Assembly: GCF_000017545.1 (NCBI RefSeq)
Contig: NC_009718.1
Location: 620,001-684,000 of the forward strand
Direction: 5' to 3'
From: Fervidobacterium nodosum Rt17-B1
GTDB lineage: Bacteria; Thermotogota; Thermotogae; Thermotogales; Fervidobacteriaceae
DNA length: 64,000 nt
Below, in pieces: positions 43,807 to 53,489 of the stretch. Position numbers and translations under genes: made by a program. Within the stretch, counting starts at the first letter, position 1. Each line of letters starts with the position of its first letter. Below the pieces are notes generated by a model. The model was given only the letters and a program-made list of their open reading frames with translations. It was not told the DNA's origin and did no database searches.

Positions 43807-45231
43807 TTGAAAAAGATATTGATAGTTGACGATAGTAAGTTTTGGAGGCTTGTGTTGGAGAATATTTTCAAAAGTCGTGGCTATGAAGTTATCGTAACGG
43901 AAGACGCGACAAAGGCTATAGAAATTGCTTTGAAAGAATATCCTGATGTTATCATAAGCGATTACAATATGCCTGGTATTTCTGGTTTGCAGCTTTGCCT
44001 TTACTTAAGGTCAATCCCTGCATTTTCAAATGCAGGGATTGCTGTCTTAACAGGTTCAGATGATGTTATAAACCAATTTTGGGCGGAGCATAGTGGGGCA
44101 AATAAATTTATATCAAAATTACTCACGAAAGACGAACTCGAAAGAGTTTTGTTAGAATTTGTCAATGGTGATTTTCGAGCAAATAAAAATGAGAAGAGTA
44201 TGGTTGTAAATAATATATACGATGTGCTCGAGCAAAAGATGAGAAAAGAGATACTAAACAGGGAAGTTTTGTCGTTAATTCAATTTGCACGCGATGAATA
44301 CTTTGTAATAAAAGAATTAAAAGAGTTTTTGAAAAATTTTTCTTCTTTTGACTCTATCGCTTTTTTACTTATCTCACCAGTTGCCGGTCGTGTATATAAC
44401 TTCGGTTTTAATCTGCAAAGGGAATTTTTGAAAAATTACCTTGTTAGGATTTTGGAAAAACCGACAGAACCAGCTAATTGGAATTATGTTGGTGAATTCG
44501 GCGCCGAAATCTTCGTAAAGGAAGAAATTACGCACTTCATTCTGAAATACGGCGAAAATGAGGTGGGAATAATCGCCGCATCGAATGTTTCTGACAGAAG
44601 AAATTTGTCAAAGGTGATTTACGATGCAAACGAAAGCGTCTCACTTTTGTTTAATACTCTTAATACGTTCACAGAATTTAAGGTCGCCTCAACCGTTGAT
44701 GGTTTGACAGGTCTTTTCAACAAGAAAGAGTTATTGAGATTTTTGGAAGAGACACACAATTTGTCCAAGTATAATAAAAAGCCTTATTACGTTGCGATGT
44801 TTGATTTAGATAATTTCAAGAAAATAAACGACACATACGGACATTTAGTTGGGGATGAGGTACTTAAAATTTTAGGAAAAATATTGAAAGAGGCTGTTGG
44901 AGATAAAGGTATAGCTGGAAGATACGGCGGAGAAGAGTTCACGTTGATTTTAACTAAAATAGAAAAAGATGAGGTTGTGGATTTTATTGAGGAAATCTTA
45001 CAAAAAGTAAGGACCGCCGAGTTTCCACACGGAAAATGCACGGTCTCATGTGGTGTTGTAAGTTCTGAAAACTATCAATCACCTACTGAGGTACTGAAAG
45101 CAGCAGATGAGCTTTTGTACATCGCTAAGAAATCTGGGAAGGATAGAGCGACGTATATGTTTTTACCAACGGATAAAGAGATTAAAAAAATAATGGACGT
45201 TATCCCAACAGAACATCAAGCGCAGACATAA
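43807..45231 (+). CDS. Response regulator with GGDEF domain (diguanylate cyclase)
   Basis: A 474-residue PleD-like protein. Residues 1-120 are a receiver: ILIVDDSKFWRLV with the acidic pair, VIISDYNMPGISGLQL with the phosphorylated Asp, LTGSDD, and FISKLLTKDE with the Lys. A roughly 170-residue middle region has no recognised fold. The GGDEF domain begins DGLTGLFNKKELLRFL and includes FDLDNFKKINDTYGHLVGDE and GRYGGEEF, an active signature. The RxxD inhibitory site upstream of GGEEF is absent. Start TTG 43,807 follows GGGGGAG. It would make cyclic di-GMP in answer to an unknown sensor kinase. Its last 32 bp overlap the convergent ZIP gene. Confidence 0.92.
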   Translation: MKKILIVDDSKFWRLVLENIFKSRGYEVIVTEDATKAIEIALKEYPDVIISDYNMPGISGLQLCLYLRSIPAFSNAGIAVLTGSDDVINQFWAEHSGANKFISKLLTKDELERVLLEFVNGDFRANKNEKSMVVNNIYDVLEQKMRKEILNREVLSLIQFARDEYFVIKELKEFLKNFSSFDSIAFLLISPVAGRVYNFGFNLQREFLKNYLVRILEKPTEPANWNYVGEFGAEIFVKEEITHFILKYGENEVGIIAASNVSDRRNLSKVIYDANESVSLLFNTLNTFTEFKVASTVDGLTGLFNKKELLRFLEETHNLSKYNKKPYYVAMFDLDNFKKINDTYGHLVGDEVLKILGKILKEAVGDKGIAGRYGGEEFTLILTKIEKDEVVDFIEEILQKVRTAEFPHGKCTVSCGVVSSENYQSPTEVLKAADELLYIAKKSGKDRATYMFLPTDKEIKKIMDVIPTEHQAQT

Positions 45232-45955
45232 TAAAAAATCCGAGGATTAAAAAGTACGTTGCCAACCGTTCATTGCCTCTAACGTGTGTTTCAGGTATAA
45301 CTTCATCACTTACAACGAATATCATTGCTCCTGCGGCAAACGCAAGCATGTAAGGTAATAATCCCTTACTGACTAATATCAATCCAGCTCCAAATACGCC
45401 GCCTATTATTTCAACAACACCTGTTAGAAACGTTACCCAAAGAGATGTTTTTACAGAGTATCCCGCGTTCATAAGCGAAATCATTGTCGCAGTTCCTTCA
45501 GGGATATTCTGAGCGCCTATCGCCACTGCTACTCCCAAAGCCTGCGGTGTAAATCCACTTATTCCAACCGCCATTCCTTCAGGAAAATTATGTATAGTTA
45601 TCGCTATCACAAATAGCCATATCTTCGCGAGCCTCTTCGCGCTGATTCCTTCATGCCCTTTCAAAAAGTGTTCGTGCGGTGAGAATTTATCCATCAAATC
45701 TATGGTAACCGCACCGAGTATAAAACCTATCATAAACCTTAATATTCCACCGGATTCGAGAGACGGCATAACAAGACTAAAAGCACTAGCTGCGAGCATA
45801 ATTCCCGCAGCCATGCCAAGCATCGCATCTATGAGCTTTTCACCTAAGTGTTTGTGTATTAACAACATCGGAATTGCACCGAAAACCGTCGCAAGACCTG
45901 CTAAAGTACTGTACAAAATCCCTTTCTCAAAACCGTTCAATATCTTCCCCCCCAA
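45200..45955 (-). CDS. ZIP-family divalent metal transporter
   Basis: A 251-residue membrane protein with about eight hydrophobic segments. TM4 contains AITIHNFPEGMAVGIS and TM5 contains AIGAQNIPEGTATMIS, the His/Glu metal-binding motifs of the ZupT/GufA group. A His/Glu-containing loop (HEHFLKGHEG) lies before TM4. It imports Zn or a related metal. GGGGGGAAGAT precedes ATG 45,955. The 3' end overlaps the diguanylate cyclase gene on the opposite strand. Confidence 0.9.
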   Translation of the reverse strand: MGGKILNGFEKGILYSTLAGLATVFGAIPMLLIHKHLGEKLIDAMLGMAAGIMLAASAFSLVMPSLESGGILRFMIGFILGAVTIDLMDKFSPHEHFLKGHEGISAKRLAKIWLFVIAITIHNFPEGMAVGISGFTPQALGVAVAIGAQNIPEGTATMISLMNAGYSVKTSLWVTFLTGVVEIIGGVFGAGLILVSKGLLPYMLAFAAGAMIFVVSDEVIPETHVRGNERLATYFLILGFFIMSALDVLLG

Positions 45956-45998
45956 ATTCTAAACTTAACCATTTAATCCACAAGAAATTATACCATAA

Positions 45999-47282
45999 TT
46001 ATACATTCGATGAAACTGTTGAAGTATTTGGCAAATTTGATGGCACGTATGCCTCTTCGGGAGCTTTTAAAAGGAATATCAACACAACAATCATAGATAT
46101 TACATTAATCGCCAAGAAAAACCAAAATGGATCTATCTTATCTATTAGAAATCCATAGAGTGCGGAAGAGATAGGCACTGTTCCCATCGCAATCGTGTTA
46201 AGCACGGAAAAGACTCTCGACCTTAGTTCAGACGGTGTAAGAATTTGCAAATTAGCGTTAATAGGTACATTTATTATGATGTTGAACAATCCAACAAGGA
46301 AAAAGCCAACTCCGAATAACATGTACAATATTGACTTCGAAAATCCAAAATATGGCATGATTAATATGGAAAGAGCGATTAAAACCATACCCTGGGCGAT
46401 AAGCCCTAACCAAATCATCTGCTTTGAACTCGATTTTCTAAAAATTGATACTAATAGGATATTTCCCAACAGTGCACCAACTGTAGCGAAAACTTCTAAT
46501 GTACCAAATTGCGTCGATGAAAATCCGATTTTTACCCTCATTATGTACGGCAATACAACGCTCAGCAAAGGACTGGTTAAAAAATTTATAACTATCGCAA
46601 ATGTAAACAAAAACTTCAATCCCTTGTTCTGCACAACAAATCTTACGCCTTCGCCAAGTTCTTTAAAAAATTCTAATTTTTCACTCTTCGATAGTTGGAA
46701 TTTATAAATTATAAAAAGTTCGCTGATACCTGAAAGTATGTACAATACAGCTGTCATGAATATAACGTTTTTGAATCCATACACACCGTAAAGTACACCA
46801 CCTAATATCGGGCCTATAATATTAGAAACCGCTCCAGCCATAGAGTTGAGTGAAGTGGCTGTTTTCATGTTCTCTTTTCTTACAACATCACCAAACATAG
46901 CCGCGGTTGGTCCATCAAACAAACCATCCATAACCGACAAGAGAGCTCTAAAAAGAAGTAAATTTACTATACTTAATTTATTCATCAACGCAAGCCAACC
47001 CATGAAAATAAGTAATAATCCGCGGAGCTCATCAAGACCAACCATTATCCATTTTCGATTTATTCTGTCGCCTAAGACCCCGCCTATTGGGTTTGTAATG
47101 AGCCTTGGTAATATTCCAAGCATACTGAAAATACCCATTATCGTTCCAGAACCTGTCAAATCCAGAACATATAACGGCATAGCAATCATCAACGCAGAAG
47201 CACCTATAAGCGATTCAAACCTTCCGCTGATTATTAACGCCAAGTTCCGCTTCTCGTGTTTGTAAATGCTCTCTGAAACCAT
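45999..47282 (-). CDS. Major facilitator superfamily transporter
   Basis: A 427-residue MFS protein of the MFS_3 (TetV/macrolide-type) group with about 12 membrane segments. It has NPIGGVLGDRINRKWIMVGLD (loop 2-3 motif A type), LLFRALLSVMDGLFDGPTAAMFG and LNSMAGAVSNIIGPILGGVL. ATG 47,282 is chosen because GGGAAGGAGGGATAGG stands before it. Substrate unknown; drug or lipid export is typical of the group. It has its own promoter and lies 43 bp before the ZIP gene, which may be co-transcribed. Confidence 0.85.
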   Translation of the reverse strand: MVSESIYKHEKRNLALIISGRFESLIGASALMIAMPLYVLDLTGSGTIMGIFSMLGILPRLITNPIGGVLGDRINRKWIMVGLDELRGLLLIFMGWLALMNKLSIVNLLLFRALLSVMDGLFDGPTAAMFGDVVRKENMKTATSLNSMAGAVSNIIGPILGGVLYGVYGFKNVIFMTAVLYILSGISELFIIYKFQLSKSEKLEFFKELGEGVRFVVQNKGLKFLFTFAIVINFLTSPLLSVVLPYIMRVKIGFSSTQFGTLEVFATVGALLGNILLVSIFRKSSSKQMIWLGLIAQGMVLIALSILIMPYFGFSKSILYMLFGVGFFLVGLFNIIINVPINANLQILTPSELRSRVFSVLNTIAMGTVPISSALYGFLIDKIDPFWFFLAINVISMIVVLIFLLKAPEEAYVPSNLPNTSTVSSNV

Positions 47283-47323
47283 TCCTATCCCTCCTTCCCA
47301 TATTTTGTTTATCAACCAAAAAT

Positions 47324-47352
47324 ATTTTATCAAATTCAAAATTTTTTGTCAA
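47324..47352 (-). promoter_or_regulatory. Promoter of the MFS transporter gene
   Basis: Minus strand TTGACA (47,352-47,347), 17 bp, TAAAAT (47,329-47,324), 40 bp before the start codon. Confidence 0.85.
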
Positions 47353-47407
47353 TACATAAAAATTTTTTGGTGATAAAATATACTTCGATATACGAATTAA
47401 TTTATGG

Positions 47408-47413
47408 TATAAT
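47408..47413 (+). promoter_or_regulatory. Extended -10 box of the M42 aminopeptidase gene
   Basis: TATGGTATAAT; the -35 region is poor (TTCGAT). The same TATGGTATAAT string occurs in the AAA ATPase promoter. Confidence 0.6.
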
Positions 47414-47465
47414 TCTTTATACGATAATTTTTTAAAATGGAGGGGTTATCATAGATACTAACGTT

Positions 47466-48494
47466 ATGAATGAACTGATTGAGCTTTGCTCAGTGCCAGG
47501 TGTGTCAGGAAGAGAAGAGAAGGTTAGGGAAAAAATTATTTATATGCTTGAGAAGAATAATTTTGGAGAGAAACAAAAGAATTTACCGGCTCTGTCGGTA
47601 GACAAAATAGGGAACTTGATTGGCAAAGTTCCAAGTAGAAATAATCCGGAAAGTTCAAAGAATGTGATTGTAATGGCGCATATGGATGAGATTGGTTTTT
47701 ACATAACAAGTTTGAGAGATGATGGAAAGCTTGAAGTGAGAAATGTCGGAGGAATCATCGAAGATGCTATTCAAGGATCGTTTGTTGAAGTTGTTACTGG
47801 TAATGGTATTGTAGATGGTGTTATAGGCACGGTACCACCACACTTGAAATCTGATGGTGTCGTTTTTGAAAAGGTTGTCGATGTCGGCGCTCGTTCTAAA
47901 CAAGAATTGATAGATGTGGGTGTATCGGTTATGGATTACGTGGTTTTTAAAAAGCATTTCTCCATACTTAATAAAGAATTTTTGGCTTTGAGAAGTTTGG
48001 ATGATAGGTTTGGCTGTTACACTTTAATTGAAAGTTGTAAAGATATATCTCCGAATTCAAATCTCGTTTTTTCATGGACTGTGCAAGAAGAGGTCGGGCT
48101 TAGAGGTGCAAAAGCTTTGCTTAACCATTTTGCGACTTTTGAACGTGTTGATTTTGATTTAGCAATAGCTGTTGATTCTTTCGCGTGCTGTAGTAAGCAG
48201 AATAAACATATTGAGTTAGGAAAAGGACCTGTAATTAGGGCATACGACAACAGTTCAATTTCCGCTCCAGACGTAGTGAAGTTCATATTAAAACTAGCTG
48301 AGAGAGAAGGGATTCCGGTTCAATTGGGTACAACTGGCGGAGGAAATGACGCAAGTGTCTTTGTTGAATACGGTGTGCCTATGGTTGCACTAAGTGTGCC
48401 AATTCGATATCTGCACTCACAAGTTGAGATGCTTAATATCAAAGATTTGCTTAATTTAATTAAGTTATTAAGATTGTTCTTAGAGAGCTTTTGA
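47466..48494 (+). CDS. M42-family glutamyl/leucyl aminopeptidase
   Basis: A 342-residue cobalt/zinc aminopeptidase that forms large tetrahedral complexes and trims peptides. Motifs: SVPGVSGREEKVREKI, VMAHMDEIGFYI (metal His and Asp), RSLDDRFGCYTLIE (bridging Asp), WTVQEEVGLRGAKA (catalytic Glu pair), AIAVDSFA and RYLHSQVEMLNIKDL (last metal His). ATG 47,466 lies 18 bases after GGAGGGG (47,440-47,446), unusually far. An in-frame ATC or ATA at 47,448-47,453 has normal spacing and would add five or six residues. Confidence 0.9.
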   Translation: MNELIELCSVPGVSGREEKVREKIIYMLEKNNFGEKQKNLPALSVDKIGNLIGKVPSRNNPESSKNVIVMAHMDEIGFYITSLRDDGKLEVRNVGGIIEDAIQGSFVEVVTGNGIVDGVIGTVPPHLKSDGVVFEKVVDVGARSKQELIDVGVSVMDYVVFKKHFSILNKEFLALRSLDDRFGCYTLIESCKDISPNSNLVFSWTVQEEVGLRGAKALLNHFATFERVDFDLAIAVDSFACCSKQNKHIELGKGPVIRAYDNSSISAPDVVKFILKLAEREGIPVQLGTTGGGNDASVFVEYGVPMVALSVPIRYLHSQVEMLNIKDLLNLIKLLRLFLESF

Positions 48495-48531
48495 TTTCTT
48501 ATTTTAATGTACTGGTGGAGGTGTTTATCAG

Positions 48532-49269
48532 ATGTGGATGTTAGTTCTTCTATTTTTTGGAGGATTAGTCGCGGGGATTATCAATGTGCTCGCAGGTGGT
48601 GGTTCTTTTCTCACGTTGCCGTTGTTGAGTCTCTATGGTCTTGCGCCAAGTGTCGCAAATGCAACAAACAGGATAGGAATACTTCTTCAAAATATTTCCG
48701 CCACTGGGAGTTTTGTAAAAAATAAGGTTCTTGAGCCCAAAAGGGCTGGATTTTTAGCTATTCCAACGATTCTAGGCGGAATTGTTGGGACTTCTATTGT
48801 GTTGAAATTGCCGGAGAATATAATAAAGATAAGTGTAGGTATTATATTTTTGGTGATGTCGTATTTTGTTTTGTTCTCACCAAAAGTTTGGGAAGAAGGT
48901 AAGAAAGATGTAAAGGAAAATAAGTTCTTAAGTTTTATCGTATTTTTCTTGATAGGTTTGTACGGCGGATATATCCAAGCAGGAGTAGGTTTTTTTCTTA
49001 TATACGCGCTTACGATGGTTGAAGGATACAATATTAAGTCCGCTAACGCTATGAAGATATTTCTGACTTTGCTCTTCACAATTTTTTCTTTGTTACTCTT
49101 TTCAGCAGGTAAAAAGGTGGAGTTTGTTCCAGGTATAGTTATGGGTTTGGGCTCATTCGTGGGAGGTTACGTTGGTTCTTATCTCAATATGAAGGTTAAT
49201 AAAAAGATTATTAGAATAATCGTCGCCGTTATGATGATAATTTCTGCGATAAGTTACTTAGTGAAATAA
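48532..49269 (+). CDS. TauE/SafE-family permease
   Basis: A 245-residue membrane protein with about eight segments. AGIINVLAGGGSFLTLPLLS then PSVANATNRIGILLQN is the first TauE/SafE repeat, and LYGGYIQAGVGFFLIYAL with IKSANAMKIFLTLLF is the second. The family exports sulfite, sulfoacetate or other small anions; the substrate here is unknown. GGAGGTGTTTATCAG precedes ATG 48,532. It lies 37 bp after the aminopeptidase gene, so probably in one operon. Confidence 0.88.
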   Translation: MWMLVLLFFGGLVAGIINVLAGGGSFLTLPLLSLYGLAPSVANATNRIGILLQNISATGSFVKNKVLEPKRAGFLAIPTILGGIVGTSIVLKLPENIIKISVGIIFLVMSYFVLFSPKVWEEGKKDVKENKFLSFIVFFLIGLYGGYIQAGVGFFLIYALTMVEGYNIKSANAMKIFLTLLFTIFSLLLFSAGKKVEFVPGIVMGLGSFVGGYVGSYLNMKVNKKIIRIIVAVMMIISAISYLVK

Positions 49270-49290
49270 TTTTCTATAATATTGTAAGAT

Positions 49291-49327
49291 AAAAAACAGC
49301 CCTGGGTTATCAAATTACCAGGGCTGT
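49291..49327. terminator. Bidirectional terminator, overlapping the 3' end of the UVR-domain gene
   Basis: ACAGCCCTGG and CCAGGGCTGT form a 10-bp stem with a 12-base loop, with A6 on the left (T6 for the minus strand). The right arm includes the stop region of the minus-strand gene. Confidence 0.88.
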
Positions 49328-49788
49328 TGTTCTAATGTTTTTCTTATTTCTTCCATTTTTTTCTTTATTTTTTCAGCTTGTTTGTAATTTTCTCTCTTTA
49401 GCGCTTTCTTAAGTCTGTGGTTTAATAATGCAAGTTTTCTGTTTTTTATATCAACCGCTATGTTTTTGTAAGAAGATGGTTCTTGTTTAAAAAGGTTTAG
49501 CTGTATTGTGCTTGGTAAAACGGAATATATATCTTCTATAGATTTTTCAAAGTTGAAATTTTTAACAGGGCTTTCTTGGACTAATTTAATATGATTTGTA
49601 AGCACTCTCACACCTGTTTTTACGTATTTCTCACTTTCGTATTTCATTATTTCCACAAAGCAACTTTCACAGTAGCTGACTTTTTTTACTGTACCGTCTA
49701 TGTACACACTTTGTATTATTTTCGCTGGTTTTCCACATCTAATACAATTTTCATAATTTTCGTAGTTTTCGTCTTTAAATTTTTTCAA
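49315..49788 (-). CDS. Zinc-finger/UVR-motif protein (McsA-like)
   Basis: A 157-residue protein. Two CxxC pairs (ENCIRCGKP and SYCESCFVE) form a zinc site near the N-terminus. The C-terminal 40 residues (LALLNHRLKKALKRENYKQA) are a UvrB/UvrC-type UVR helical hairpin. The layout resembles McsA, the adaptor of ClpC proteolysis, but is shorter and lacks a visible mcsB neighbour. I take TTG 49,788, which follows GGGAAGGTGAAAAA; the frame to 49,845 would run into pth. It is the last gene of the glmU-prs-rplY-pth group. Confidence 0.75.
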   Translation of the reverse strand: MKKFKDENYENYENCIRCGKPAKIIQSVYIDGTVKKVSYCESCFVEIMKYESEKYVKTGVRVLTNHIKLVQESPVKNFNFEKSIEDIYSVLPSTIQLNLFKQEPSSYKNIAVDIKNRKLALLNHRLKKALKRENYKQAEKIKKKMEEIRKTLEQQPW

Positions 49789-49822
49789 TTTTTCACCTTC
49801 CCTGTGCGTTTTGTATGTTTTT

Positions 49823-50365
49823 TTATTTGCCAGTGCTAATCTCAATAGAGTTATATCTATTCATTGCTTTATCTATGCCATTTTCAACTATGTACTCTAT
49901 CGCTTCTGTGCATAAGTTTATTATTTTATCGAGCACTTCAAATTCTTCTTTAGTAAAATTTGAAAGTACGTAATCTGCGGCGTCGATATTCTCAGGTTTT
50001 GGACCTATGCCCACTCTTATTCTTGGGAAATCTTGACCTATAAATGAGATTATCGATTTTATCCCGTTGTGTCCACCTGCACTACCATTTTTTCTTATCC
50101 TTATCTTTCCAAGCGGTAGATCTAAGTCATCGTACACTACTATTATATCATCATGTGGAAGATATTTAAATACCTCTCCACTTAAGTTCATGTACGTCAT
50201 GGGTTTGATTAATTTTATCTTTTCACCGGATATGTTTATATCGCTGTAAAGGTAATTTGGTCCCTTTTTCCAAGAATTGCTTAGTCTATCAAGTACCATG
50301 AAGCCTACGTTGTGACGTGTATTCGAGTATTTTTCGCCAGGATTTCCCAATCCTATTACAATCAA
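49823..50365 (-). CDS. pth: Peptidyl-tRNA hydrolase
   Basis: A 180-residue enzyme that frees tRNA from stalled peptidyl-tRNA. VIGLGNPGEKYSNTRHNVGF holds the catalytic His region. KPMTYMNLSGE, VYDDLDLPLGKIRIRKNGSA, GGHNGIKSI and PRIRVGIGP are all conserved. The order rplY-pth is common in many bacteria. AGGAAGGTGATATA precedes ATG 50,365. Confidence 0.96.
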   Translation of the reverse strand: MIVIGLGNPGEKYSNTRHNVGFMVLDRLSNSWKKGPNYLYSDINISGEKIKLIKPMTYMNLSGEVFKYLPHDDIIVVYDDLDLPLGKIRIRKNGSAGGHNGIKSIISFIGQDFPRIRVGIGPKPENIDAADYVLSNFTKEEFEVLDKIINLCTEAIEYIVENGIDKAMNRYNSIEISTGK

Positions 50366-50401
50366 TTATATCACCTTCCTAAAAATTTGGAATATGAGTA
50401 A

Positions 50402-50428
50402 GAAAAATCCCCCACGCAGGGGGATTTT
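50402..50428 (-). terminator. Hairpin between rplY and pth
   Basis: AAAATCCCCC and GGGGGATTTT form a 10-bp stem with a 5-base loop, followed by T on the minus strand. It probably ends or attenuates the glmU-prs-rplY transcript before pth. Confidence 0.85.
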
Positions 50429-50457
50429 GTGAATTTAACTCTTTGTAAATTTGAAGA

Positions 50458-51117
50458 TTATTTTTCTTCCTCTTCTTTCTTACCTTTCTTTATAACTTCT
50501 GGTTCGTTACTCGTTTCTGTTGTTGTAGTTTCTTCTACTTCAAGGCCTCTTGGAACTACAACTGTGATGAGAACATCTTCATCATCCATATCTATTTCTA
50601 CACCTTCTGGAAGAACAACGTCTTTAACTCTAAGTGTCTCACCAAGCTCAAGATTTGTTACATCGATTTTAATCACTTCAGGGACTCTGTCAGGTAATGC
50701 TTTGACTGGTACTTCGTGGTGGATAATTTCCATTATACCGCCTTTTTCAACACCTATTGCCTTTCCAACGATTTCTATAGGTACATTGATTCTCATCTTG
50801 TGGTGAGCTTCTGGTACGTAAAAATCAACGTGTTTTACTTCATCTGTTACTTTGTCGTACTGTACCATTTTAATGAATGCAAGGTGTTTAAGAACTTCTT
50901 TGTCGTTTTCATCTTTTACGACGAGAGTGAGAGGTGTTGATTCTGTAATGTGTTTAAAAATCTTCAAAAAGTCTGTTTTGTTTAAAACAAGGCTGAGTGG
51001 TTTTTCTAAACCAGGACCGTAAGCTACCGCAGGAATAGCTCCAGTCGCTCTGAGTCTTCTTACCGCTCTTTTGTTACCTACAATAGACCTAAGTTGAGCA
51101 CTTACTACGTGTTCCAT
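50458..51117 (-). CDS. rplY: Ribosomal protein bL25 (Ctc/TL5 form)
   Basis: A 219-residue long-form bL25 that binds 5S rRNA. The N-terminal L25 domain (RSIVGNKRAVRRLRATGAIP, AVAYGPG) is followed by the TL5 beta domain (HVDFYVPEAHHKMRINVPIE, VLPEGVEIDMDDEDVLITVV). The tail is charged and low in complexity (EEKEE-type), common in this form. It follows prs with a 57-bp gap. Confidence 0.95.
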   Translation of the reverse strand: MEHVVSAQLRSIVGNKRAVRRLRATGAIPAVAYGPGLEKPLSLVLNKTDFLKIFKHITESTPLTLVVKDENDKEVLKHLAFIKMVQYDKVTDEVKHVDFYVPEAHHKMRINVPIEIVGKAIGVEKGGIMEIIHHEVPVKALPDRVPEVIKIDVTNLELGETLRVKDVVLPEGVEIDMDDEDVLITVVVPRGLEVEETTTTETSNEPEVIKKGKKEEEEK

Positions 51118-51174
51118 ATCGCTTCCTCCTTTTTATCTATTTTTGAGATTTTTATTTTATCTTTTTTATTATTT

Positions 51175-52122
51175 TTATTTAAATAATATACTTACCGAAA
51201 GGTTCTTTCTAACTCTTATTATAGCCTCACCAAGTAGTGGTGCAACTGAAACTACCTTGAATTTTTGCGGTAGGCTCTGATGATATATTGTATCACTAAT
51301 ATAAATCTTTTCAATACTTGAATTCTCAATTCTTTCAGGAGCACCAGAAGATAGTACAGGATGCGTTATACAAGCAACGACCCTCTTAGCTCCCGCATTT
51401 TTAACAGCGTTTGCTCCTTCCACTAAAGAACGAGCAGTATCAACTATGTCGTCAACTATTATCGCTGTTTTATCCCTTACGTCACCGATTATATTCAATA
51501 TCTCTGCAACGTTGTCCTTCGGTCTTCTTTTATCTAATATGGCTAGCGGTAAGCCTACTTTTTCCGCTATCTGTCTTGCTCTCTTAACTCCTCCAACGTC
51601 CGGTGAAACTATGACGGCATCGTCGTTTAAAAGGCTATCTTTTTTCAATTCTTCAAGGAATACTGGAAAACTCCAAAGATTGTCAACTGGTATATCAAAA
51701 AAGCCTTGTACTTGTTCTGCGTGTAAATCAACTGTCATAACCCTTGTGGCACCGGCAACGGTGAGAAGGTTCGCAACAAGCTTAGCTGTAATCGGGTCTC
51801 TTCCTTTTGCTTTTCTGTCTTGTCTTGCGTATCCATAATAAGGGATAACAACTGCAACGCTGTTAGCTGAAGCACGTTTTAAGGCATCTATCATAATTAA
51901 TAGTTCCATTAAATTTTCGTTTACAGGTGGGCATGTGGGTTGAATTAAAAACACGTCGTGACCTCTAACAGTCTCTTCTATCCTGACGTTTATCTCACCG
52001 TCCGCAAACCTTCCAACGGTAATATCACCGAGTCTCATTCCGATATAGCTTGCAACTTTCTCTGCAAGAACTCTATTTGCATTACCTGTGAATATTTTCA
52101 TTTCATTCCTTGTGATCTGCAT
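51175..52122 (-). CDS. prs: Ribose-phosphate pyrophosphokinase
   Basis: A 315-residue PRPP synthetase making the precursor of nucleotides, His and Trp. Motifs: [40 protein letters not shown] (ATP site), [31 protein letters not shown] and [16 protein letters not shown] (PRPP loop). ATG 52,122, with GGGAGGAATTGAAAA upstream, overlaps the glmU 3' end by 20 bp. An in-frame ATG at 52,101 is less well placed. Confidence 0.96.
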   Translation of the reverse strand: MQITRNEMKIFTGNANRVLAEKVASYIGMRLGDITVGRFADGEINVRIEETVRGHDVFLIQPTCPPVNENLMELLIMIDALKRASANSVAVVIPYYGYARQDRKAKGRDPITAKLVANLLTVAGATRVMTVDLHAEQVQGFFDIPVDNLWSFPVFLEELKKDSLLNDDAVIVSPDVGGVKRARQIAEKVGLPLAILDKRRPKDNVAEILNIIGDVRDKTAIIVDDIVDTARSLVEGANAVKNAGAKRVVACITHPVLSSGAPERIENSSIEKIYISDTIYHQSLPQKFKVVSVAPLLGEAIIRVRKNLSVSILFK

Positions 52123-53461
52123 TTTTCAATTCCTCCCTTTTTTTCTTTGCCCAACCTTCTTTTATTATTTGCCTTGCCCTGCCAAGCGCTAGCGCATCGT
52201 TTGGAACATCTTCTGTAATCACTGAACCGGCTCCAGTAATTGCTCCTTTACCTATATTAACTGGGGCAACAAGTGATGAATTACTTCCAATGAATGCACC
52301 ATCACCTATATATGTTGGATACTTTTTGTATCCATCGTAATTGCATGTGATTGTTCCGGCACCTACGTTAACATCTTCTCCAATTGTCGCGTCACCAAGA
52401 TATGTTAAATGCTGAGCTTTGGAGTTTTTACCAACTGTCGTTTTTTTCGTCTCAACGAAGTTCCCTATCTTCACTTTCTCTTTCAATACTGTACCTTCCC
52501 TCAGTCTTGAGAATGGGCCAACCGATACTTTGTTTTCGATAACTGATTTTTCAACCTCAGAGCGAATCACTTTCACTTCGTTACCTATGTTAGAATCAAC
52601 TATGTGCGAGTAAGGACCTACCTCACAATCCTCACCTATTTTAGTATAACCTTCTATTATTGTAAATGGATAAATTATTGTGTCCATACCAATTTCTACG
52701 TCTGGACCTATGAATGTAGAATTTGGGTCGACTATAGTTACACCTGAAAGCATGAGTTTCTCAAGTATACGTTGCTTCGCTATCGTTTCAAGCTGAGCTA
52801 ATTGTATTCTATCGTTTACACCGGAAACTTCAACGATATCTTCAAGGATAACCGTTGAGGAGCGTTCCGCCATTCCAACAAGGTCTGTTAAGTAGTATTC
52901 ACCTTGCGCGTTGTTATTGCTTAATTTATCAAGATTCTCAAGAACAAACTTACCAGAAAAGATATAAATGCCACTATTCACTTCTTTGATTTTCTTTTCT
53001 TCTTCTGTCGCGTCTTTATCCTCAACGATTCGTACTTTACCGTTCTCTCTTATGATTCTTCCATAACCTGCAGGATTATCCGTCACAAATGTCAATACTG
53101 TTACTTGGTTTTTCTGCTCTTCGTGTTCTTTTTTTAGTTTATTTATAGTCTCTTTACTGAGCAGAGGAACATCTCCGTACAGAACGAGCAAATCTTCATT
53201 TTCCGAGATAAAATCCCTTGCGCACATAACCGCATGTCCAGTGCCAAGTTGTGGTTCTTGGAGGTATGTTTTTACATCCTCTGGCAAATAGCTTTTTACT
53301 ATATCTGCCTTATGTCCCACAACCACACCAACTTCACCGAACGCCTTTCCAAGGTCAACAACCCAATTTATCATAGGTTTTCCAAGGATTTTGTGGACAA
53401 CTTTGGGATACTTCGATTTCATGCGTTTCCCAAGTCCTGCAGCAAGAATTAGAACTTTCAT
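52103..53461 (-). CDS. glmU: Bifunctional GlcNAc-1-phosphate uridyltransferase / glucosamine-1-phosphate acetyltransferase
   Basis: A 452-residue enzyme that makes UDP-GlcNAc for peptidoglycan and for the surface polysaccharide (it feeds the 2-epimerase at 8,268). The N-terminal nucleotidyltransferase has [20 protein letters not shown] and [10 protein letters not shown]. The C-terminal left-handed beta-helix has [20 protein letters not shown] and [20 protein letters not shown] with the acetyltransfer His. ATG 53,461, after GGAGGCGGGGCAC, is preferred over the longer frame to 53,476. Confidence 0.96.
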   Translation of the reverse strand: MKVLILAAGLGKRMKSKYPKVVHKILGKPMINWVVDLGKAFGEVGVVVGHKADIVKSYLPEDVKTYLQEPQLGTGHAVMCARDFISENEDLLVLYGDVPLLSKETINKLKKEHEEQKNQVTVLTFVTDNPAGYGRIIRENGKVRIVEDKDATEEEKKIKEVNSGIYIFSGKFVLENLDKLSNNNAQGEYYLTDLVGMAERSSTVILEDIVEVSGVNDRIQLAQLETIAKQRILEKLMLSGVTIVDPNSTFIGPDVEIGMDTIIYPFTIIEGYTKIGEDCEVGPYSHIVDSNIGNEVKVIRSEVEKSVIENKVSVGPFSRLREGTVLKEKVKIGNFVETKKTTVGKNSKAQHLTYLGDATIGEDVNVGAGTITCNYDGYKKYPTYIGDGAFIGSNSSLVAPVNIGKGAITGAGSVITEDVPNDALALGRARQIIKEGWAKKKREELKNADHKE

Positions 53462-53489
53462 GTGCCCCGCCTCCACTCAAATTTTATTT

